Position numbers and translations under genes: made by a program
Origin: Acidovorax sp.
GTDB taxonomy: Bacteria; Pseudomonadota; Gammaproteobacteria; Burkholderiales; Burkholderiaceae_C
DNA: 33,443 nucleotides
Assembly (NCBI GenBank): GCA_018780365.1
Contig: JADMJR010000320.1
Span: 1 to 33,443, forward strand
Direction of reading: 5' to 3'
In this document: one piece after another, positions 1 to 8,701 of the stretch
Position numbering within the stretch: the first letter of the stretch is position 1
How the letters are laid out: every line of letters starts with the position of its first letter
Notes under the pieces: model-generated
What the model saw: only the letters and a program-made list of their open reading frames with translations
Told to the model about the DNA's origin: nothing
Databases searched by the model: none

Positions 1-1
1 T

Positions 2-1039
2 TTTCTCTGGCCCACCCTGCTCTGGCTGTTGCTGGTCGTGCCCCTGCTGGTGCTGCTGTACTGGTGGCTGCTGCACCGGCGCAAGAAAACAGCGCTGAGC
101 TATTCCAGCCTGTCGCTGGTGCGCGAGGCCATGGGCCCGGGCCAGAACCTGCGCCGCCACCTCCCGCCCGTGCTGTTCCTGCTGGCCCTGGTCGCGCTGC
201 TGCTGGCCGCCGCGCGCCCGCTCGCCGTCATCACGCTGCCCTCGCAGGACCAGACCATCATGCTGGCCATGGATGTCTCCGGCAGCATGCGCGCCGCCGA
301 CGTGGAGCCCGACCGCATCACCGCTGCGCAAAACGCCGCCAAAGCCTTTATCGCCGAGCTGCCGCGCCATGTGCGCGTGGGCATCGTGGCCTTTGCCGGC
401 AGTGCCCAACTGGCCCAGTTGCCCACGCAAAGCCGCGAGGATCTCGTCAAGGCCATCGACAGCTTCCAGCTGCAGCGCGGCACGGCCACGGGCAACGGCA
501 TCATGCTGTCGCTGGCCACACTGTTCCCCGACGCGGGGATTGACATCTCGGCCCTGGGCGGGCGCCAGGCCATGCGCCCCAAGCCCATTGACGAAATCGG
601 CAAGCAGGACCCGGCCAAGGCGTTCACGCCGGTGGCACCCGGCTCCTACACCTCGGCCGCCATCATCATGCTGACCGACGGCCAGCGCACCACCGGCGTG
701 GACCCGCTGGAGGCCGCCAAGTGGGCCGCCGACCGGGGGGTGCGGGTGTACACCGTGGGCGTGGGTACGGTGGCGGGGGAGACCATCGGCTTTGAAGGCT
801 GGTCCATGCGGGTGCGGCTGGACGAAGAAACCCTGAAGGCCGTGGCCACGCGCACCAACGCCGAATACTTCCACGCGGCCACCGCAGCGGATTTGAAGAA
901 GGTGTACGAAACGCTCAGCTCACGGCTGACGGTGGAAAAGAAGGAGACCGAGATCTCCGCCCTGCTCGCCTTGGCGGGCGCAGCGCTGGCCCTGCTGGCT
1001 GCGGCGCTGTCGGTGTGGTGGTATGGGAGGGTGATGTAA
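2..1039 (+). CDS. BatA-like von Willebrand factor A membrane protein (5' end outside window)
   Basis: The reading frame is open from the first bases of the window (FLWPTLLWLLL...), so the true start lies upstream and the TTG at 29 is not the start. It has an N-terminal membrane helix, a basic RRKK stretch, a second hydrophobic segment, and then a periplasmic-type vWA domain. The metal-ion-dependent adhesion site DVSGSM is intact and LTDGQRTTG follows later. A C-terminal helix lies near the end (LLALAGAALALLAAALSVWW). This helix-vWA-helix layout is that of BatA-type (Bacteroides aerotolerance) proteins, which usually sit beside a MoxR AAA+ ATPase and a DUF58 protein; those would be upstream and are not visible. 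The role is probably envelope-associated assembly or stress tolerance, which is inferred from the family. The family call is firm but the exact function is unknown. Confidence 0.88.
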   Translation, partial: FLWPTLLWLLLVVPLLVLLYWWLLHRRKKTALSYSSLSLVREAMGPGQNLRRHLPPVLFLLALVALLLAAARPLAVITLPSQDQTIMLAMDVSGSMRAADVEPDRITAAQNAAKAFIAELPRHVRVGIVAFAGSAQLAQLPTQSREDLVKAIDSFQLQRGTATGNGIMLSLATLFPDAGIDISALGGRQAMRPKPIDEIGKQDPAKAFTPVAPGSYTSAAIIMLTDGQRTTGVDPLEAAKWAADRGVRVYTVGVGTVAGETIGFEGWSMRVRLDEETLKAVATRTNAEYFHAATAADLKKVYETLSSRLTVEKKETEISALLALAGAALALLAAALSVWWYGRVM

Positions 1040-1085
1040 CCAGCAAGCATGTTCGTCAACACGACGATCCAACCAGGAGACATCC

Positions 1086-1334
1086 ATGCGTTCTTTGATC
1101 CGGGCTTGCGCCCTTGTGCTCGTCGCCACGGCCGCCGGCACCGCCATGGCCCATAACTGCCCCAATGAAATGAAAACCATCGACGCCAAGCTGGCCACCA
1201 ACCCGGGCCTGACGGCAGACAACGCCGCCAAGGTCAAACAGCTGCGCGCCGACGGCGAAGCGCACCACAAGGCGGGCAAACACGACGATTCGATGAAATC
1301 CCTGGCCGAAGCCAAGAAGATTCTCGGTATCTGA
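1086..1334 (+). CDS. Small secreted protein, unknown function
   Basis: This encodes 82 residues with a clear Sec signal peptide: MRSLIRACALVLVATAAGTAMA, with cleavage expected after AMA. The mature protein of about 60 residues is hydrophilic, rich in Lys, Ala and Asp and probably helical. It has one Cys just after the signal and a His pair in a GEAHHKAGKHDD stretch. An AGGAG ribosome binding site lies 7 bases before the ATG. It starts 46 bases after the vWA gene on the same strand and could be co-transcribed with it. I recognise no named family. The Cys is not in a lipobox, so the protein should be soluble and periplasmic. Confidence 0.8.
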   Translation: MRSLIRACALVLVATAAGTAMAHNCPNEMKTIDAKLATNPGLTADNAAKVKQLRADGEAHHKAGKHDDSMKSLAEAKKILGI

Positions 1335-1347
1335 CGGACTGGCCACG

Positions 1348-1374
1348 GGGCCGGGCGGCGACGCCCTCCGGCCC
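1348..1374. terminator. GC-rich hairpin between convergent genes
   Basis: GGGCCGG (1348-1354) pairs perfectly with CCGGCCC (1368-1374). It lies between the small secreted protein (plus) and lolD (minus), which converge here. There is no clear T tract, so it is only a possible terminator. Confidence 0.35.
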
Positions 1375-1394
1375 ATGTGCTCTGGGCCCTTGCT

Positions 1395-2118
<724 letters not shown>

Positions 2119-2126
<8 letters not shown>

Positions 2127-3372
2127 AGCGAAGTGCCTCGGCGGGGTTCACGCGGCTGGCGCGCCAACTGGGGTACAGGGTGGCGACAAAGGCCAGCACG
2201 AGCGAGATGATGCCGATGGGCAGGATGTCGCTGCTTTGCGGCTCGCTGGGCATCTTGCTGATGAGGTAGATATCCTTGGGCAGGAAGCTCGCGTTCAGCG
2301 CTTTCTCGATGGCAGGCACGATCACGTCGATGTTGAGCGCAATGCCAAGGCCCAGCAACAGGCCCACGGCTGTGCCGATCACGCCCACCATGGCGCCCTG
2401 CACCACAAAGATGCCCATGATGCTTTTGGGGCTCGCGCCCAGCGTGCGCAGGATGGCGATGTCGGCGCGTTTGTCGGTCACCGTCATCACCAGGGTGGAG
2501 ACGAGGTTGAAGGCCGCCACCGCCACAATGAGCGTGAGGATGATGAACATCATGCGTTTTTCGAGCTGCACAGCCGCAAACCAGGTGCGGTTCTGCTGCG
2601 TCCAGTCGCGAATCAGCAGCAGGCCGCTGAGGCTGCCCGCCAGCTGTTGGGCCACCTCGCGCGCCTGGTGCAGGTCCTTGAGCTTCAGCCGCACGCCCGT
2701 GGGGCCTTCGAGGCGGAAGATGCGCTGCGCATCCTCGTGGTGCAGCAGCACCAGGGCCGAGTCGTATTCATAGTGGCCCGAATCAAACGTGCCTGCCACC
2801 GTCATCTGCTTGAGGCGTGGCACCACCCCGGCCGGAGTGACCTGGCCTGCGGGCGCGATCAGGGTGACCGCATCGCCAGCGCGCACGCCCAAAGCGCGGG
2901 CCAGCTCACCGCCCAGCACCACGCGGAATTCACCGGGCACCAGCAGGTTGAGCGTTTTTTCGTTGGTGGCGGCCAGGTCCGTCACGGCGCCTTCCAGCGC
3001 CGGGTCAATGCCACGCACCAGCGCGCCCTTCATGTCCTCGCCGCGCGCCAGCAGCGCCTGCGCGGCCACGAACGGTGCCGCGCCCACCACGTTGGGGTTC
3101 TGCTTGGCCTCGGCCAGCGTGCGCGCCGGATCGGGCAAGGCAGCGCCCTGGGGCGCAAAAATCTCGATGTGCGAGACCACGCTGAGCATGCGGTCGCGCA
3201 CTTCCTTTTGAAAGCCGTTCATCACCGACAACACGATGATGAGCGCCGCCACCCCAAGCGCAATGCCCAGCATGGACACGCCCGAGATGAACGAGATGAA
3301 GCCGTTGCGCCGCGTGGCGCGGCCCGCGCGCGTGTAGCGCCAGCCCAGGGCCAGTTCGTAGGGGATTTGCAT
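2119..3372 (-). CDS. lolC: Lipoprotein-releasing ABC transporter permease (LolC/LolE family)
   Basis: The protein has 417 residues starting at [13 protein letters not shown], close to the usual 410-420 for LolC/E. An in-frame ATG nine codons upstream (3399) is also possible; I prefer 3372 because family members typically begin at this motif. The first transmembrane helix ([20 protein letters not shown]) is followed by a periplasmic domain of about 220 residues. Three C-terminal helices sit near residues 265-410 and form the FtsX-like core. [16 protein letters not shown] and the cytoplasmic RTLGAS motif are hallmarks. Only one LolC/E-type permease is visible, so it may work as a homodimer of the LolF type; this cannot be settled from the window. 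It overlaps lolD and both lie on the minus strand, with lolC first. Confidence 0.92.
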
Positions 3373-3455
3373 GAATTGGAAAGAAAGGGCCTGCGCCATG
3401 CACGGATGGCAAGCGCCAGGCGAAGGCGGATTGTGGCATCCCGGACAATAGCGGG

Positions 3456-4412
3456 ATGTCGGACACCACCCATTTGCTCATTCCCTACGCCGCGAGCGCC
3501 TCAGAGGGATGCCAGCAAGCCCAACAGGGCCTGGCCCTGCCCCACCTGGACCGGCTTGTCGCCCGGCTCAGCCCCTACCCCGCCCACAGTGACAGCGGCG
3601 AGGAAACCAGCTTTTCAGCCCCCCACGAACGTGCCCTGGCGCGCGCTGTGGGCCTGCCTTTTGATGACGGCCGCATCCCCTGGGCCGCCTGGCACCGCCA
3701 CCAGCAAGGCCAGCCGACGGACGGCGAAGCCTGGGCTTTTGTCACGCCCTGCCAATGGCAGGTCAGCACCGACCACGTCACGCTGCGCGACCCCGAGCAC
3801 CTCGCGCTCCATGAGGCCGCATCGCGCGCGCTGCTGGCCATCGTGTCGCCCTGGTTTGCCGAAGACGGCATCACCCTGCACTACGACCAGCCCACGCGCT
3901 GGCTGGCCAGCGGCCCACTGTTTGCCCGCCTTTCCACCGCCTCGCTGGAGCGCGTGCTGCAGCGCGACGTGCGCGCCTGGATGCCGGACGCAAAGGCGGC
4001 CCGGACCCTGCACCGTTTGCACAGCGAGATGCAGATGCTGCTCTACACCCACGCCTTCAACGACGAGCGCTCGGAGCGTGGGCTGCCGGTGATCAACTCG
4101 TTCTGGGTGCATGGCACCGGCCCACTTCCTACTCCCGCACCCGCCCCCTCCCCCGCGCCGACGGTGCTCAGCTCCTTGCGCGATGCGGCGTTGAACGAGG
4201 ACTGGCGCACCTGGGCCGCCGCCTGGACCGCACTGGACGCAGGCCCGGTGGCCAACCTGCTGCGCCAAGCCGAAGGCGGCGCGCCGGTGCAATTGACCCT
4301 GTGCGGCGAGCGCAATGCGTTGGCCTTCCACAGCGCCCCCCGCACCCTGGCCCAGCGTTTTCAGAGCTTTTTCAGGCCCCTGCGCGCTACTGACCTGCTC
4401 AAAAAGCTATGA
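3456..4412 (+). CDS. RpfE-like protein (COG4255-type), unknown function
   Basis: This 318-residue protein begins MSDTTHLLIPYA. It has no signal peptide or membrane helix. Visible conserved-looking blocks are LDRLVARLSPY, a central WHLTPCxWQ-like stretch (AFVTPCQWQVSTDHV), the LHYDQPTRWLASGPLF block, MQMLLYTHAFNDERSERGLPVINSFW, and a Pro/Ala linker before a C-terminal domain. This pattern and the place directly before recJ match RpfE of the Xanthomonas rpf region, a family sometimes annotated as phosphoglycerate mutase-like. I see no catalytic signature that would prove an enzyme activity. Its TGA overlaps the recJ ATG (ATGA), implying coupled translation. It is divergent from lolC with only 83 bases between starts. 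Confidence 0.75.
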   Translation: MSDTTHLLIPYAASASEGCQQAQQGLALPHLDRLVARLSPYPAHSDSGEETSFSAPHERALARAVGLPFDDGRIPWAAWHRHQQGQPTDGEAWAFVTPCQWQVSTDHVTLRDPEHLALHEAASRALLAIVSPWFAEDGITLHYDQPTRWLASGPLFARLSTASLERVLQRDVRAWMPDAKAARTLHRLHSEMQMLLYTHAFNDERSERGLPVINSFWVHGTGPLPTPAPAPSPAPTVLSSLRDAALNEDWRTWAAAWTALDAGPVANLLRQAEGGAPVQLTLCGERNALAFHSAPRTLAQRFQSFFRPLRATDLLKKL

Positions 4413-4420
4413 AAATAATA
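4401..4420. repeat. Repeat end overlapping the recJ start codon
   Basis: The word AAAAAGCTATGAAAATAATA at 4401-4420 matches the end of the dispersed AGCTAT repeat. The same GCTATGAAAATA word occurs on the minus strand at 31719-31731 or so, next to tRNA-Ser. The recJ ATG (4409) and the TGA of the preceding gene both lie inside it. Confidence 0.45.
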
Positions 4421-6133
4421 GCAAGAGACATTCCGCCCCGCGCCGCCTGGGCGCTGGAGCAGGCCGGGGTGCACCCGCTGCTGGCCCGCCTGTACGCCGC
4501 ACGCGGCGTGCGCGCCAAGGACGAACTGGACGACGGCCTGGGCCGCCTGCTGCCCCCCAGCGGTAAAAAAGGCCTCAAAGGCATCGACACCGCCGCCCGC
4601 CTGCTGGCCGATGCGATGGCGCAGAACAAACGCCTCGTCATCGTGGCCGACTACGACTGCGACGGCGCCACCGCCTGCGCCGTGGGCGTGCGCGGACTGC
4701 GGTTGCTGGGCGCGCAGCACGTGGACTACCTCGTGCCCGACCGCGTGACCGACGGCTACGGCCTCACCGCCCCCATCGCCCGCCGCGTGGCCGAGCGTGG
4801 CGCCGACGTGCTGATCACCGTGGACAACGGTATCGCCAGCGTCGACGGCGTGGCCGAGGCCAAGGCGCTGGGCCTGACCGTGGTCGTCACCGACCACCAC
4901 CTGCCCGGCCCCGAGCTGCCGGTGGCCGACGCCATCGTCAACCCCAACCAGCCTGGCTGCACGTTCGAGAGCAAGTCCATGGCCGGCGTGGGCGTGATGT
5001 TTTATGTGCTGCTGGCGCTGCGGGCCGAGCTGCGGGCGCGGGGCGTGTTTGATGCGGCCAGCCAACCCAAGCTCGACCCGCTGCTCACGTTGGTTGCGCT
5101 GGGCACCGTGGCCGACGTGGTCAAGCTCGACGCCAACAACCGCCGCCTGGTCGCCCAGGGGCTGAAACGCATCCGCGCGGGCCAGATGCCCGCCGGGGTG
5201 GCCGCGCTGTTTACCGCCGCCGGCCGCAAGGCGCCCGTGGCCACCACCTTCGACTTTGGCTTTGCTTTAGGCCCGCGCATCAACGCCGCAGGCCGCCTGG
5301 CCGACATGACGCTGGGCATCGAATGCCTGCTGACGGACGACGCCGGCCGCGCTGCCGAACTGGCCGCCACGCTGGACGGCATCAACCGCGAGCGCCGCGA
5401 GATTGAAGGCGGCATGCGCGACCAGGCCATGCTGATGGCGGAGAGCCTGTTCCAGGAAGACGAGGAACCGCCCCCGGCCATCAGCGTGTTCGACCCCGAC
5501 TTTCACGAAGGCGTGGTGGGCATCGTGGCCAGCCGCATCAAGGACAAGCTGCACCGCCCCACCTTTGTCTTTGCGGCCAGCAGCGCGCCGGGCAAAGAGC
5601 ACGAGCTCAAGGGCTCCGGCCGATCCATCCCCGGCTTTCATCTGCGCGATGCACTCGACCTGGTGGCCAAGCGCCACCCGGGCGTGTTGCTGAAGTTTGG
5701 CGGCCACGCCATGGCGGCGGGCTGCACGGTGGCCGAAGAAGCGTTCGAGGTGTTTGAGCGCGCTTTGGCCCAGGTGGCGCAGGAGTGGCTGGACGCCGCC
5801 ACGCTCACCCGCCGCATCGAGACCGACGGCCCATTGGCCCCGGAATACTGCCGCGCCGACATGGTGGACACCCTGCACCACGAGGTCTGGGGCCAGGGCT
5901 TTGCGCCCCCCACCTTCAGCGAAGAAGTGCAGATCGTGAGCCAGCGCCTGGTGGGCGAGGCCAAGAACCACCTGTCGATCAAGCTCATGCACCAGGGCAA
6001 CCCGGTGGACGCCATCTGGTTCGGCCACACCGAGCAGTTGCCCGCACGCGTGCTGCTGGCCTTCCGGCTCGATGTGAACGAGTGGAAGGGCGAGCGCAAG
6101 GTGCAGTTTCTGGTGGAAGGGGCACAGATTTAG
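4409..6133 (+). CDS. recJ: Single-stranded-DNA-specific 5'-3' exonuclease RecJ
   Basis: This 574-residue protein has the normal RecJ length. RecJ degrades single-stranded DNA 5' to 3' in RecF-pathway recombination, mismatch repair and base-excision repair. The DHH phosphoesterase core is intact: DYDCDG at residues 81-86, ITVDNGI, DHH at 162-164, and ALGTVADVV. The DHHA1 part follows with GGHAMAAGC, and the C-terminal OB-like domain ends KVQFLVEGAQI. The start ATG overlaps the stop of the RpfE-like gene. The first codons (MKIIAR) come from the repeat-derived sequence, but the family often begins with a similar short MKI stretch, so I keep this start. The next gene is convergent, 18 bases away. 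Confidence 0.96.
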   Translation: MKIIARDIPPRAAWALEQAGVHPLLARLYAARGVRAKDELDDGLGRLLPPSGKKGLKGIDTAARLLADAMAQNKRLVIVADYDCDGATACAVGVRGLRLLGAQHVDYLVPDRVTDGYGLTAPIARRVAERGADVLITVDNGIASVDGVAEAKALGLTVVVTDHHLPGPELPVADAIVNPNQPGCTFESKSMAGVGVMFYVLLALRAELRARGVFDAASQPKLDPLLTLVALGTVADVVKLDANNRRLVAQGLKRIRAGQMPAGVAALFTAAGRKAPVATTFDFGFALGPRINAAGRLADMTLGIECLLTDDAGRAAELAATLDGINRERREIEGGMRDQAMLMAESLFQEDEEPPPAISVFDPDFHEGVVGIVASRIKDKLHRPTFVFAASSAPGKEHELKGSGRSIPGFHLRDALDLVAKRHPGVLLKFGGHAMAAGCTVAEEAFEVFERALAQVAQEWLDAATLTRRIETDGPLAPEYCRADMVDTLHHEVWGQGFAPPTFSEEVQIVSQRLVGEAKNHLSIKLMHQGNPVDAIWFGHTEQLPARVLLAFRLDVNEWKGERKVQFLVEGAQI

Positions 6134-6151
6134 GACGGGGCCCCACCCCGC

Positions 6152-6358
6152 TCAGGCCTGTGCAGGGCCCTTGCTGCGCTGGCCCCAATGGCAAGAATCT
6201 GTTTGAAGGTCCACCTCGTCGATGATGACGGTGACACTTGCAGTGCGCTTGTCCAGCACCTGCTGCATGCGCTGGGTGACACCTGCAATCAGGGCGGCTT
6301 TCTGGGCTGCCGTCGTAGGCAGGTCGCGGCGCACAAGGCGGATGTTGGCCAGGGGCAT
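6152..6358 (-). CDS. 4-oxalocrotonate tautomerase-family protein
   Basis: This encodes 68 residues beginning Met-Pro-Leu-Ala-Asn-Ile. The ATG at 6358 is chosen over the GTG one codon upstream because tautomerases use the N-terminal proline, exposed after Met removal, as catalytic base. An AGGACGG ribosome site lies just before it. The beta-alpha-beta pattern fits the small 4-OT subunit: ANIRLVRR, then AAQKAALIAGVTQRMQQVL, then SVTVIIDEV. The segment about residues 45-60 ends with DSCHW rather than the usual W-x-x-G-G hairpin. The physiological substrate cannot be told. It is convergent with recJ and lies downstream of the MCP terminator, so it likely has its own promoter in 6359-6390. Confidence 0.83.
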   Translation of the reverse strand: MPLANIRLVRRDLPTTAAQKAALIAGVTQRMQQVLDKRTASVTVIIDEVDLQTDSCHWGQRSKGPAQA

Positions 6359-6393
6359 CACACCGTCCTGGCACGTTCAGGGTATGCCAAAAC

Positions 6394-6417
6394 AAAAGGC
6401 AGCCAGGGCTGCCTTTT
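6394..6417 (-). terminator. Rho-independent terminator downstream of first MCP gene
   Basis: AAAAGGCAGC (6394-6403) pairs perfectly with GCTGCCTTTT (6408-6417) around a CAGG loop. Read on the minus strand the stem is followed by TTTTGTTTT. It is a classic intrinsic terminator 75 bases after the stop of the chemoreceptor gene at 6493. Confidence 0.85.
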
Positions 6418-6449
6418 AGAAGGTATCAACCAGGATACCGGTTCAAAAA

Positions 6450-6500
6450 ACAGCTGCCAGCGCCTGATAGGAGGGCACTAGCAGCTATCTTTTTAGAAGC
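6450..6500. repeat. Dispersed AGCGC/CTAG-AGCTA repeat at the 3' end of the first MCP gene
   Basis: The stretch contains CAGCTGCCAG, CGCCTGATAG (6461-6470) and CTAGCAGCTAT (6478-6488), with the same internal spacing as the copy in lolD. Its right end CAGCTATCTTTTTAGAAGC (6482-6500) contains the TAA stop of the MCP gene. It nearly matches CAGCTATATTTTTAGGAGC (8649-8667) beyond the second MCP gene. Confidence 0.6.
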
Positions 6501-8280
6501 TTTCCCAATCGTCATCTCCCCCCTGCGCCGCCACCTTGGTAGCGGGCGCAGCCGATGGCGCGGTGGCCGGGGCCTTGGCAGACGGCAAGCGCGCAGCGGA
6601 AGCGGCTGCAGGCGCCTTTGCGCTGGCAGACTTGGCGGCTGCCACACGCAGGGGGCTGGTGGCGGCCTTGGCCATGGCGGGCCGGGGCGCAGGCGCCGCA
6701 GCCCGGGGCGCTGCCACCGGGGCCCGCACCGCCACGGCACCCACATTGAACATGGACACCACTTCGGCCAGTTTCTGTGCCTGGTCGCGCATCGAGGCGG
6801 CTGCGGCCGTCGATTCCTCCACCAGCGCTGCGTTCTGCTGTGTCATCTGGTCCAGGTGGGTCACCGCCTGGTTCACCTGGGCGATGCCGTCGCGCTGTTC
6901 GGTGGACGAGGCCGTGATCTCTCCGATCAGGTCGCTCACGCGCTGCACGCTGGACACAATCTCTTGCATGCTTTGCCCAGCCTGCGCAACCTGGGCCGAG
7001 CCCGATTCCACGTTCTCCACGCTGGTGCTGATGAGCTGCTTGATCTCTTTGGCCGCTTCGGCGCTGCGCCCTGCCAGGCTGCGCACTTCGCTGGCCACCA
7101 CCGCAAAGCCCCGGCCTTGTTCACCCGCACGGGCCGCTTCCACCGCCGCGTTCAGCGCCAGGATGTTGGTCTGGAAGGCGATGCCGTCGATGGTGCCGAT
7201 GATGTCGCTGATCTTTTTGCTGCTGTCGGTGATCTGCTGCATGCTGGTGACCACCTGGTCCACCACTTCACCGCCACGTGCCGCCGCCTGGGCTGCCGTG
7301 CCCGCCAGCTGATTGGCCTGGCGGGCCGTGTCGGCCGACTGGCTCACGGTGGCCGTGAGTTGCTCCATGCTGGCTGCGGTTTCTTCCAGGTTCGAGGCCG
7401 TCTGTTCGGTGCGCGCCGACAGGTCGTGGTTGCCGTTGGCAATCTCCACCGAGGCCGACGAGACGGAGTCCACACCATGGCGCACCTCGCTCACCACCCC
7501 ACGCAGCCGCGCCGACATGGCCGACAGCGAGCGCAGCATGTGGCCAAACTCGTCCTTGCGGGTGGACTGCAGCTCCTGCGTGAGGTCACCGGCGGCAATG
7601 GCGTCAATGGTCTCGACTGCCTGGCCGAGCGGCACGGTGATGGAGTGCACCAGCTTCCAGGCCAGGAAGACCCCGACCGCCATGAGCACCAGCGAGGTGA
7701 TCACGCCCCAGATGGCATATTCCACGCGCCGTGCCGTGGCGTCGGCACGGATCGTGTCGCGGCGCTTTTCCAGCGTTACCACGAAGTCATCCTGCGCCTT
7801 GAGGTACTTGGTGACCAGCGGGGCGAACTCGTCGTCGGCAAAACGCTGGGTGGCCACGGCGTCGCCCGCGCCCTTGAGCTCCCAGGTTTTGGCCGTGGCA
7901 GCCAGCACGGCCTTGCGGGCGTCCAGCACCTTGTCGAGCGCGGCTTTTTCCTCGGGCGCGGTGGCGGCGGCCACGATGCTTTCCTGCACCTTGTTGATGT
8001 TGCCGATGATCTCCTTGACCTTGGCACCATATTGCTCGGCCAGCACAGAATCGGTGGTGACCGCACCGCCCATGACCATGGTGACGGCGGTTTCGGTGGC
8101 GCCACGCCAGCGCACGGCGGACGAGATGCGCGCTTCAATCTCGACCACGGCGTCAATCGCCGAAGACATGGAGGTGTTGGCCCGGTTCTGCGCGAAGCCG
8201 GAGAGCAGCAGCATGCCGAGCATCAGCCCCAGAAATGCGCCCCACAGCTTGCGGGAGACGCGGATATTGTCGAGTTGCAT
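6493..8280 (-). CDS. Methyl-accepting chemotaxis protein (MCP 1), 4-helix-bundle sensor
   Basis: I start this 595-residue protein at [14 protein letters not shown] (8280), with GAGGA upstream. An ATG 21 codons further up lacks support. TM1 spans about residues 12-30, a periplasmic all-helical domain (4HB_MCP type) about 31-187, and TM2 about 188-210. HAMP follows to about 260, then the cytoplasmic signalling domain. The kinase-control tip is canonical: [20 protein letters not shown] and [13 protein letters not shown] Pro/Ala-rich flexible tail ends in DWESF, an NWETF-like CheR/CheB tether. Residues about 262-528 are encoded by DNA nearly identical to MCP 2. The ligand is unknown. It is followed by a strong terminator and lies downstream of MCP 2 on the same strand, but a 421-base gap suggests its own promoter. 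Confidence 0.95.
   Translation of the reverse strand: MQLDNIRVSRKLWGAFLGLMLGMLLLSGFAQNRANTSMSSAIDAVVEIEARISSAVRWRGATETAVTMVMGGAVTTDSVLAEQYGAKVKEIIGNINKVQESIVAAATAPEEKAALDKVLDARKAVLAATAKTWELKGAGDAVATQRFADDEFAPLVTKYLKAQDDFVVTLEKRRDTIRADATARRVEYAIWGVITSLVLMAVGVFLAWKLVHSITVPLGQAVETIDAIAAGDLTQELQSTRKDEFGHMLRSLSAMSARLRGVVSEVRHGVDSVSSASVEIANGNHDLSARTEQTASNLEETAASMEQLTATVSQSADTARQANQLAGTAAQAAARGGEVVDQVVTSMQQITDSSKKISDIIGTIDGIAFQTNILALNAAVEAARAGEQGRGFAVVASEVRSLAGRSAEAAKEIKQLISTSVENVESGSAQVAQAGQSMQEIVSSVQRVSDLIGEITASSTEQRDGIAQVNQAVTHLDQMTQQNAALVEESTAAAASMRDQAQKLAEVVSMFNVGAVAVRAPVAAPRAAAPAPRPAMAKAATSPLRVAAAKSASAKAPAAASAARLPSAKAPATAPSAAPATKVAAQGGDDDWESF
6698..7498 (-). repeat. Near-identical 801-bp block, copy 1 (in MCP 1)
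   Basis: This stretch matches 8913-9710 plus a few flanking bases (constant offset 2212) with one difference that I found, A at 6728 against G at 8940 (Val to Ala). Identity stops abruptly at 7498/9710. Translations agree in several frames on both strands, which supports nucleotide-level identity. It covers the whole cytoplasmic signalling domain. Confidence 0.9.
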
Positions 8281-8701
8281 GGTGTGTTTTTCCTCGTGGA
8301 CCTGTGATGTTTTCATGTTCAGCGAAGCGCTCGCTGGAAACACTCGATTACATCAATGACAGGCCATAGCCTACGCGAGCCCCGCATGCCGCCCGACGAG
8401 CCACCCACCGGGAAAAACCCGCATGCCTGGCGTCAGGTTCTGGGGACATTTGACAGGGTTCGAGAGGAGAAGGCGGCAGCCAATGCCCAGGCCACCGCCA
8501 CCTGGCAGCCGGCCCGCCTGTCGCCTGCGCGACTGGACTGACAACACCCCATCACCGGCCCCGCAGGCAACCCGGTGGCAGCGGCCCAGGCGCATGGCAG
8601 GGGATTCAGGACTCAATTGGCCCCCTGGGCGCAGAGTACGGGCGGTAACAGCTATATTTTTAGGAGCACATTACCGCGTTACCTACCTACACCCAGGCGC
8701 G
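8281..8701. other. Intergenic region between MCP 1 and MCP 2
   Basis: These 421 bases hold no gene I can support. The left part must contain the MCP 1 promoter and leader, but I cannot pick out a convincing sigma-28 or sigma-70 site. The right part contains a partial AGCTAT repeat at 8649-8667. A 61-codon plus-strand frame at 8356-8541 has no recognisable features. Confidence 0.5.
8649..8667. repeat. AGCTAT repeat fragment downstream of MCP 2
   Basis: CAGCTATATTTTTAGGAGC differs at two positions from the word at 6482-6500 at the end of MCP 1. It lies 35 bases after the MCP 2 stop. Confidence 0.45.

Noticed and set aside
8281..8420. Sigma-28 promoter for MCP 1
   Set aside because: I looked for TAAA-N15-GCCGATAA-like elements upstream of all three MCP genes and saw no convincing match.
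8356..8541. 61-codon plus-strand frame in the MCP 1 / MCP 2 gap
   Set aside because: No ribosome site, signal, domain or conserved pattern is visible, and it is short enough to arise by chance in this GC content.
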